In this document: piece by piece, positions 5,036 through 10,191 of the stretch
Position numbering within the stretch: the first letter of the stretch is position 1
How the letters are laid out: every line of letters begins with the position of its first letter
From: G020350405 sp964513655
Lineage (GTDB): Bacteria > Planctomycetota > Phycisphaerae > Sedimentisphaerales > Anaerobacaceae
Length of the DNA stretch: 10,191 bases
Direction: 5' to 3'
Assembly: GCA_964513655.1 (NCBI GenBank)
Contig: CAZENQ010000114.1
Location: 1-10,191 of the forward strand
Made by a program: the position numbers and the translations under genes
Notes under the pieces: model-generated
The model's input: the letters and a program-made list of their open reading frames with translations, nothing else
Database searches by the model: none
Told to the model about the DNA's origin: nothing

Positions 5036-6304
5036 CTACTCGTGGCGAAGTGCAACTATCGGGTCGACATTGGCCGCTCGCACCGCTGGATATAACCCAA
5101 AGATGATTCCAACACCAAAACTGATTGCCAGAGGCAGCACAATACTGCCCACAGTAATCACCGTCGCCATCCCCGCAAAATAAGTTATCAAAGACGGCAC
5201 AAGCACACCAAGCCCGATACCGATAAGCCCCCCGATTATCGAAAGAACAACCGTCTCTATCAAAAACTGGCCGATTATCTGCCGCCTCTTGGCCCCAATC
5301 GCCCGCCGTATCCCTATCTCCTGTGTACGCTCCGTTACCGAAGCCAACATGATATTCATAATCCCTATCCCGCCTACCAGCAGGCTGATACCGGCAATTG
5401 ACCCCAATACAATATTAAACGTCCGCTTCGTCGCCTCTGCTTGACGCAGCAAAGCTAACGGCACACTCACAAGGTAATCCTTCTTCTTGTGGAAACGTCC
5501 TAACATATTCTCAATCCCCGCCGCAGTAGGCTCCACATCATCAATCGAGTCCACCTGTACAATAATCTGGTGAAGGTCCACCATCTCCCGTTCTCTTGTC
5601 CCGGCTGTCCTTCGCGTCGTTATGTCCCCAAAATATTTACGAGCAACACCAATCGGTATGTATGCGTCAATTTGCTCATCGGGTATCTGAATATTACCTG
5701 CCTGACCGCTCTCGCTCTTGACAATACCGACCACTTCAAAATAGTCGCTGCCTAACCGCAGAGACTGCCCAATCGTGTGTTCAGCCGCCAAAAGCCTCCT
5801 CGCGCCGAATTCCGTAAGAACCGCCACCGGCAAATAGTCTTGTTCATCAGACGCCAGCAGCACTCGCCCGGCAAGAACGGGCCGACGCACCAGTTTAAAC
5901 CACTCCGGCGTAGTCCCCACTATACGCAATTCCAGCGATCGCTCTCTAAGACGACCTTCCTTGCGTACAAGTTTTACAGGGGCTGTCTGCCTTATCGTAT
6001 CAAAACTCTCCGCGACCCTCACGTGGTCTTCATACGTCAGACCGTAGATGCTCATATGAGAGTGGGTCGTGCTGGCGGCTTCGTCATCAATCGACTTCAT
6101 AGCGCTGACAATTATGTTGTTGCTGCCAAGTTTGCGAATCTGGTCCATCGCCTCTTTACTCGCTCCTTCCCCAACCGATAGCATCGCTACCACGCTGCCA
6201 ACTCCAAACACAATACCCAATGTTGTAAGCAACGACCGTAACTTATGAAGAAGCAGGTTCTCAATGCCTAACAAAATGTTCCGCACAATCTTAATCTGAT
6301 GCAT
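5036..6304 (-). CDS. MacB-like ABC transporter permease (FtsX/MacB-PCD family)
   Basis: This 422-residue inner-membrane permease is the mechanotransmission-type subunit of a tripartite exporter. The order is: a first membrane helix (about 24-45), a large periplasmic MacB-core-like domain (about 46-290), then three C-terminal helices (about 299-320, 347-375, 383-405) forming the FtsX domain. The segment ERTQEIGIRRAIGA (325-338), the cytoplasmic loop contacting the ATPase, and the end VDPIVALRHE are typical of the family. Unlike E. coli MacB, the ATPase is a separate gene; split systems are common. The ATG at 6302-6304 overlaps the ATPase stop by one base (TGATG), so translation is coupled. The substrate cannot be inferred: the family exports peptides, macrolides and lipoproteins. 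Confidence 0.95.
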   Translation of the reverse strand: MHQIKIVRNILLGIENLLLHKLRSLLTTLGIVFGVGSVVAMLSVGEGASKEAMDQIRKLGSNNIIVSAMKSIDDEAASTTHSHMSIYGLTYEDHVRVAESFDTIRQTAPVKLVRKEGRLRERSLELRIVGTTPEWFKLVRRPVLAGRVLLASDEQDYLPVAVLTEFGARRLLAAEHTIGQSLRLGSDYFEVVGIVKSESGQAGNIQIPDEQIDAYIPIGVARKYFGDITTRRTAGTREREMVDLHQIIVQVDSIDDVEPTAAGIENMLGRFHKKKDYLVSVPLALLRQAEATKRTFNIVLGSIAGISLLVGGIGIMNIMLASVTERTQEIGIRRAIGAKRRQIIGQFLIETVVLSIIGGLIGIGLGVLVPSLITYFAGMATVITVGSIVLPLAISFGVGIIFGLYPAVRAANVDPIVALRHE

Positions 6305-7017
6305 CAGCTGTCTCCCTCAACACGCTCCACCAGACCATCCAGCATATGCAGACGCCGCCCCGCATTCGCCGCTATATGAGACTCGTGTGTCACCATCATT
6401 ATCGTCTTGCCCTGCTCATTAAGCTCAACCAGTAACCGAAGAATCTGCTCTCCCGTCGCCGTGTCAAGGTTCCCCGTTGGCTCGTCCGCAAATATAATCT
6501 CCGGGTCGTTCGCCAGTGCCCTCGCTATTGCCACACGCTGCATCTGTCCCCCCGACAGCTCCGTCGGATGATGATTCAGGCGCTCTTCCAGACCAACTTT
6601 TTCCGCAAGTTCTTTTGCACGCGCAGCGCTGCGGTGAGCGTCCCAGCCTAAATAGTAAAGTGGCAGTTCAATGTTCCGCTGAACAGTTAGCTGAGGAATC
6701 AGGTTAAAGCTTTGAAATATAAAACCAAAAAGTCGCAGACGAAGCTCGCTCAAAGAATCATCGTCCAGTGTGCTCACGTCCCGCCCTTCGAGAATATATC
6801 GGCCGCTCGTCAAATGGTCCAGGCACCCCAGAACGTTCATCATAGTACTTTTGCCGGACCCGCTCGGACCCATTATCGCCCAAAAACTCCCCCGGGTAAA
6901 AGACAAAGTTACTCCTGCAAGAGCATTTACCGCCTGATTACCCATCTGGTAAATCTTCCGCGCATCTTCCAGCTGCACTATCTTGCCGTCGCAACCGGAT
7001 GCTGCCTCCGCACTCAT
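6304..7017 (-). CDS. ABC transporter ATP-binding protein (MacB/LolD type)
   Basis: This 237-residue cytoplasmic ATPase energises the permease that follows it. All motifs are intact: Walker A GPSGSGKST (50-58), Q-loop Q102, signature LSGGQ (154-158), Walker B IIFADEP (174-180) with catalytic E179, and switch H211. FADEPTGNLD is characteristic of the MacB/LolD/FtsE branch. The ATG at 7015-7017 overlaps the adaptor stop codon in an ATGA, and its own stop overlaps the permease start, so three genes are translated as one coupled unit. The N-terminal dozen residues before IVQLEDARKIY are not conserved in the family. Confidence 0.97.
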   Translation of the reverse strand: MSAEAASGCDGKIVQLEDARKIYQMGNQAVNALAGVTLSFTRGSFWAIMGPSGSGKSTMMNVLGCLDHLTSGRYILEGRDVSTLDDDSLSELRLRLFGFIFQSFNLIPQLTVQRNIELPLYYLGWDAHRSAARAKELAEKVGLEERLNHHPTELSGGQMQRVAIARALANDPEIIFADEPTGNLDTATGEQILRLLVELNEQGKTIMMVTHESHIAANAGRRLHMLDGLVERVEGDS

Positions 7018-8741
7018 TCACCTGCCCCTCTACGCTGCCCCCCTTTTTTCATCCATTCTTGACGCATCTTCGCCTTCTCCTCATCGCTCATCTTCTCGAA
7101 CCGCTCCCGCATCTTCTGCTTCTGCTCGTCACTAAGGTTCTTCATATCCGGCTTTTGCCGCTTCTTCTTCTCCGTTGGCTTCTCCTCCCGAGTTTCCGAG
7201 ACTTCACCTGCGCCCGGCGCTCTCGTAACCGCCTCTCTCCCCTGCTCAATTGTACCCGAACCTAACGGCGGCGTAAGCGAAACAACCTCACCCTCCTTCA
7301 AACCTCCGAGAATCCGTATCATCCTGTTATTGTCAAGACCAAGCTCTACCACGCGCGGCCCAAATCCCCCCCCGTCCCACACATAAACTGTAGGCTCGCC
7401 CCCAACACGAATGACCGCCTGAACAGGTATATATACCGCATCCTCATATTCCTCTATAATAATCTCCGCCCTGCAGCTCATCCCCGTACGAAGATTATTG
7501 CCCTCGCCATCAAGATAAATCTCAGTGTTATAAACCTTCAAATCAGGGTTCAGCCAAACCATCTGTGCATCCGGCAGTGGCGCTATCTTCGCAACCTCAC
7601 CTGTAAACTCCCTGCCTGGTAGTGCGTCCACCGTCACCTCCACCCTCAATCCTGCCTTTATCTTCTCAAGGCTCGCCTCGTGAATCTTCACCTCCGCCTT
7701 CACCGCGTCCGCCGTCGGAAGATATATAAGTTCCTCTCGCTCACGCACCTCCTGACCCTCATCAAGTGGCTCATCACTGCTCCGCCAATGCTTGCTCTGA
7801 GCGCTCGTCGCGTAGATTACTAATCCGTCCGCCGGCGCGTAAATCTTCGTCTTCTCTATCTGCTCACCGTTTTTTTCCAGCTTGTCCTTTTGGCGCTTAA
7901 ATTCAGACTCTCTCGCCCGAAGCTCCGCCTCCGCCTGCACCACATCCGCCTTGGCCTTGCGACGGGTTCGCTCCATAGCCATCTCCGCCTGCCTCACGTC
8001 ACTTTCAAGTTCCGCTAAGTTCCGAGGGTGAGAAAAATCCTCCAGCAAATTCAAACTGTTCTCCGCCAGTTCAAGGTCCAGTTGCTTCTGGTGCGCGCTC
8101 AATTCATCAACTTGCAGCTCCCGCTGCGAAATATACTCCTTCTCAACAAGAACTCGCGACCACTTCAATTTCTCCTCTGCCGCCTCTAATTCCTCCCTCG
8201 CTAACGTAATCCGTGACTCCACCTCCTTAAGCTGATTTAGATACTCACCTTCAAGGTATTTCTTCAAGTCCAGCTTCGCGAATTTAAGCGCCAGCTCCGC
8301 CCTGTCGATATCGCTTTCCGCCTGGTTCTTCGCCACCGCCAGATTTTCACGGGCACGAATAAATCCCGCCTCCGCATTTTGCACTCGAATCTCCTGGTCA
8401 ATCCTTTCATCTAACAGTCGGCTCGAATCCAGTTCAACCAAAAGCTCCCCCGCCTTGGCCCGCGTCCCCTCTTCCACCAAAAAAAGAATCGTCGTTCGCC
8501 CTTCTACCTCGCTCTTGAGAATTATCTGTTCGCGCGCTCGGATCGTCCCCGACTCGCTCACGCTAATCCTCAGCGGCCCGCGCCGCACCGTAAAGCCCGG
8601 CGCATCGCCCACCGACACGGCTTCCGGACCCGAACCATTGAAAGCGACAACCGCAATACCTATCAGCACCACGACAATGATTGCCGCCAAAACCGAAAGT
8701 TTGCTCTGCAAAAAATTAAATTTCGATTTATTAGTCTGCAC
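7014..8741 (-). CDS. periplasmic adaptor (membrane fusion) protein of a MacA/HlyD-like exporter
   Basis: This protein, about 575 residues, links the permease to an outer-membrane channel. It has one N-terminal membrane anchor (about 15-34) with no lipobox cysteine, a first lipoyl half-motif (about 65-110), a long alpha-helical hairpin (about 110-305, rich in E, K, R, A and L), the second lipoyl half around IYAPADGLVIY, then beta-barrel and membrane-proximal domains to about 505. It is longer than usual because of a charged tail of about 60 residues with two similar 15-residue units, LSDEQKQKMRERFEK and MSDEEKAKMRQEWMK. The longest frame begins at TTG 8747, but GTG at 8739-8741 is preferred since AGGTGA lies six bases upstream. 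It is the first gene of the operon. No TolC-like channel gene is in the window. Confidence 0.92.
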   Translation of the reverse strand: MQTNKSKFNFLQSKLSVLAAIIVVVLIGIAVVAFNGSGPEAVSVGDAPGFTVRRGPLRISVSESGTIRAREQIILKSEVEGRTTILFLVEEGTRAKAGELLVELDSSRLLDERIDQEIRVQNAEAGFIRARENLAVAKNQAESDIDRAELALKFAKLDLKKYLEGEYLNQLKEVESRITLAREELEAAEEKLKWSRVLVEKEYISQRELQVDELSAHQKQLDLELAENSLNLLEDFSHPRNLAELESDVRQAEMAMERTRRKAKADVVQAEAELRARESEFKRQKDKLEKNGEQIEKTKIYAPADGLVIYATSAQSKHWRSSDEPLDEGQEVREREELIYLPTADAVKAEVKIHEASLEKIKAGLRVEVTVDALPGREFTGEVAKIAPLPDAQMVWLNPDLKVYNTEIYLDGEGNNLRTGMSCRAEIIIEEYEDAVYIPVQAVIRVGGEPTVYVWDGGGFGPRVVELGLDNNRMIRILGGLKEGEVVSLTPPLGSGTIEQGREAVTRAPGAGEVSETREEKPTEKKKRQKPDMKNLSDEQKQKMRERFEKMSDEEKAKMRQEWMKKGGQRRGAGE

Positions 8742-8747
8742 TGTCAA

Positions 8748-8753
8748 TCACCT
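8748..8753 (-). promoter_or_regulatory. ribosome binding site that favours GTG 8741 as adaptor start
   Basis: The complement of 8748-8753 reads AGGTGA. It directly abuts the TTG at 8747, too close for that codon, but is six bases from the in-frame GTG at 8741, a normal spacing. Confidence 0.7.
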
Positions 8754-8881
8754 GCGGTTGACACCCCACCCTAACACCTTTTCATCAACCTTAAATAAGC
8801 CATCTCGCTCCCCGGCCGGTTAACAGACTCTTATTCCAGCTCTCTCGTCTCACCCGCACAGAAACATACCTATATTGCTTT

Positions 8882-8911
8882 ATTCTACCAAAAAAACAAT
8901 CCCTAAATCAA
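8882..8911 (-). promoter_or_regulatory. possible sigma70-type promoter of the exporter operon
   Basis: On the - strand, TTGATT (complement of 8906-8911) is followed after 18 bases by TAGAAT (complement of 8882-8887). The spacer contains a run of seven T. The leader to the start would be about 135 bases. Boxes match 4 of 6 and 5 of 6. Confidence 0.4.
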
Positions 8912-9226
8912 GCTTTTTCACCTTACCAACGCCATCCTGGCGCAAATCCGACCCTCGCCGGCCCACTAACCGCCTTTATCACCTGTCATAGACGCACCGC
9001 CCCCTCACTTTATTGCATCAAAACCCCGGATTAACGCGCCCCCCGCCACCTCCGGCCGAGGTTATTCTACTTTAAGGGTGATTCTTAAAAGGTTTGTCCG
9101 CCTTGAATGCAGCTTCTAAGGAAAGGATATCTTTATGCAAATAGACCGATTAGTGGTAACAAATCCCCCGGCCTGCCGGTCCCGCAAAGCCCTGTACGCC
9201 GCAAATCCCGGTTTAACACTCTTTCA

Positions 9227-9640
9227 CTAAACTGCAGCTTTGCGGCACTCGAGAGCTCTTTCGATTTTCTCTACCAGCTGAGCCAGTTCAAACGGCTTGG
9301 TAATATAATCCTCGACACCGCACGCCTCAGCCCGGGCTATATCCTCCTTGCCGTCGCGCACGGTCACCATCATAACCACACAGCCCGCGCCTTCCGGATG
9401 CTTCCTCAAGGCCTCAAGCATCTCGAATCCATCCATGGTCGGCATATTCACATCAAGCAGCACAATGTCCGGCTTCTCTTCGATGGCCTTCTCCAGCCCT
9501 TCCTTGCCGTTACCCGCCGTCAAGACCCTGTATTCGTACATCTCTAATCGGTCTTGAATGGTCCGCACTAAGTCCGGCTCATCCTCCACTATCAGTATCT
9601 TCGGCTTCTCTGCCTTCTTTCGTCCGAAAAAACCTAACAT
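9227..9640 (-). CDS. stand-alone response regulator receiver protein (CheY-like)
   Basis: This 137-residue protein is a single receiver domain with no output domain. Key residues are present: acidic pocket E19-D20, phospho-acceptor D63 in LLDVNMPTMDG, switch T93, and K115 in ITKPFE, with the T-to-K distance of 22 as in CheY. A short basic leader (residues 1-14, GFFGRKKAEK) precedes the domain. The ATG at 9638-9640 has GGAGAG five bases upstream (complement of 9646-9651). A fair -10 box TATAGT (complement of 9722-9727) lies upstream without a convincing -35. No histidine kinase is adjacent, so the partner is unknown. It lies upstream of the exporter operon on the same strand, about 480 bases away and with a separate promoter likely; a functional link is not shown. 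Confidence 0.95.
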   Translation of the reverse strand: MLGFFGRKKAEKPKILIVEDEPDLVRTIQDRLEMYEYRVLTAGNGKEGLEKAIEEKPDIVLLDVNMPTMDGFEMLEALRKHPEGAGCVVMMVTVRDGKEDIARAEACGVEDYITKPFELAQLVEKIERALECRKAAV

Positions 9641-9773
9641 AGCGACTCTCCAATGCTATCTCCCCCCGAACCACTTTTCCAGCTCCCGTATCTATGCGCA
9701 CATCGGACAAATCCACTCTAAACTATAGCGTTTTTACGCTTTTCTTACATTTTTCACCCTCCCCGCCCCCGTC

Positions 9774-9794
9774 ATTCCGCACTTGATGCGGAAT
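9774..9794. repeat. REP-like palindrome ATTCCGCA-N5-TGCGGAAT
   Basis: A perfect 8-bp inverted repeat with a five-base loop, in the setting GTCATTCCGC...GCGGAATCTC. Palindromes of this form are often dispersed in intergenic regions of bacterial genomes; only one copy is in the window, so dispersal here is an expectation, not an observation. Confidence 0.6.
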
Positions 9795-9797
9795 CTC

Positions 9798-9832
9798 AAA
9801 ACCCCATAACCGCTGGCCGTCTCAGGGGTTTT
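9798..9832 (+). terminator. terminator-like hairpin AAAACCCC ... GGGGTTTT
   Basis: A perfect 8-bp inverted repeat (9798-9805 with 9825-9832) with a 19-base loop; the T-run continues to 9833. The A-rich and T-rich arms would allow action in either direction. The loop is long for an intrinsic terminator, and no gene end is close by on the + strand. Confidence 0.35.
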
Positions 9833-9950
9833 TGGTTAGCCCTAAGGCCTGCCCTTGGGGTCAATCCCATCATCAACGCCTGCCGTAAAAGGCGTTCGTG
9901 CTTAGCCCTCTAACCCTGTAAGGCGTTAGGGGGTTCGCATGTCCTTGCGG

Positions 9951-10073
9951 TCAATTTCCTTTCGAAAACCTCCCCGCCGGCCCGCCCGCAGTAAACAATA
10001 CCGCAAAGCGAGTTACCAGAGCCCCCAACAGTACATATCCCAATATCACCTGCACCGCCAATATCACCTGCAC
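9951..10073 (-). pseudogene. possible remnant or very small membrane peptide
   Basis: A 40-codon frame runs from GTG 10073 to TGA 9951 on the - strand. It reads as one hydrophobic segment (ILGYVLLGALVTRFAVLF) followed by a polar end TAGGPAGRFSKGN. A GAGG lies a few bases before the GTG. The frame is closed by TAG about 45 bases upstream, so it may be the 3' end of a decayed membrane protein gene. The segment resembles a last helix of an ion-channel or transporter protein, but I cannot name a family. It is not conserved evidence of a real gene. Confidence 0.25.
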
Positions 10074-10076
10074 CGC
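10041..10076. repeat. 18-base perfect tandem repeat, two copies
   Basis: CAATATCACCTGCACCGC occurs at 10041-10058 and again at 10059-10076 without a mismatch. Being 18 bases, it keeps frame, and in the - strand reading frame it encodes a duplicated VQVILA. Confidence 0.9.
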
Positions 10077-10191
10077 TGCCTCGCGAGCGTGCTTTGGCTT
10101 AGCTGCCCTTGCACGCGCCTAACGCGGTAGAGTTGCCGTTCCCTTTTTTTATCTTTTCTATTGATTATTGGTCTATTTTCGGATAGTCTAT

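Larger units (their letters stand above)
8748..9226. other. intergenic stretch between exporter operon and response regulator
   Basis: About 480 bases without a confident gene. It holds the adaptor ribosome binding site and probable promoter (8882-8911), a small inverted repeat ACCTC-CGGCC-GAGGT (9048-9062), and CCGGC-CT-GCCGG (9168-9179), which lies downstream of the response regulator on the - strand but lacks a T-tract. A possible + strand ORF of 31 codons (9135-9230), preceded by AAGGAAAGG, is noted under findings. Confidence 0.5.
9641..10191. other. hairpin-rich intergenic region
   Basis: No confident gene. Besides the two inverted repeats listed separately, there are GCCCTAAGG with CCTTGGGGT (9839-9861, 9 pairs counting two G-U), AACGCCT with AGGCGTT (9875-9896, 7 pairs, 8-base loop), GCCCTCTAAC with GTTAGGGGGT (9905-9934, 10 pairs counting two G-U) and GCGTGC with GCACGC (10087-10116, continued inside by GGC/GCC). 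The 16-mers at 9850-9865 and 9940-9955 (TGCCCTTGGGGTCAAT and TGTCCTTGCGGTCAAT) are imperfect direct repeats. The last 50 bases are A/T-rich with no gene seen. Confidence 0.6.

Noticed and set aside
9107..9547. 146-codon + strand frame opposite the response regulator
   Set aside because: The opposite strand encodes a complete receiver domain with all key residues; this frame is its shadow.
9901..9960. tRNA-like segment (GGGGGTTCGCAT resembles a T-arm)
   Set aside because: The supposed T-stem does not pair and no acceptor or anticodon arms fit around it.

Overview
The window looks like bacterial chromosome carrying an archaeal/vacuolar-type (V/A-type) rotary ATPase operon. The V-type ATPase, a 23S-intervening-sequence-type four-helix bundle gene, a MacA/MacB-like exporter whose adaptor has a long charged tail, and long C-rich intergenic stretches together suggest an anaerobic Planctomycetota-type organism (Phycisphaerae-like). 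This is inferred from gene content only; there is no rRNA or other strong taxonomic marker. The + strand is C-rich over G almost throughout, whichever strand is coding, as expected for a lagging strand.

Layout. Bases 1-3221 (+): the C-terminal part of V-type ATPase subunit A, then subunit B, a small four-helix bundle gene, and subunit D. The four-helix bundle gene is an apparent insertion between B and D. It has 8-base tandem repeats on both sides whose units are near inverted copies of each other (ATGAGTAG on the left, CTACGCAT on the right). The left repeat supplies the stop codon of B and the start codon of the inserted gene; the right repeat ends one base before the start codon of D. Subunits I and K are not in the window. 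Bases 3227-3721 (-): a rubrerythrin/ferritin-like diiron protein, convergent with D with only 5 bases between stop codons.

Bases 3901-4961 (-): two tandem copies of a short cysteine-rich protein of unknown function, both 82 residues and about two thirds identical. Each has its own sigma70-like promoter and a shared upstream 15-mer. Bases 5036-8741 (-): a tightly overlapping three-gene operon (adaptor, ATPase, permease) for a MacAB-like tripartite exporter. The adaptor probably starts at a GTG two codons inside the longest reading frame. Bases 9227-9640 (-): a stand-alone receiver-domain response regulator.

Bases 9641-10191: no confident gene. This stretch is dense in inverted repeats (at least six hairpins), a 16-base imperfect direct repeat, an 18-base perfect tandem repeat and a possible remnant of a membrane protein on the - strand.

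The two most unusual regions are the repeat-flanked insertion in the ATPase operon, where chained ATGA start/stop overlaps could let ribosomes pass from B into the inserted gene, and the duplicated cysteine-rich gene pair.
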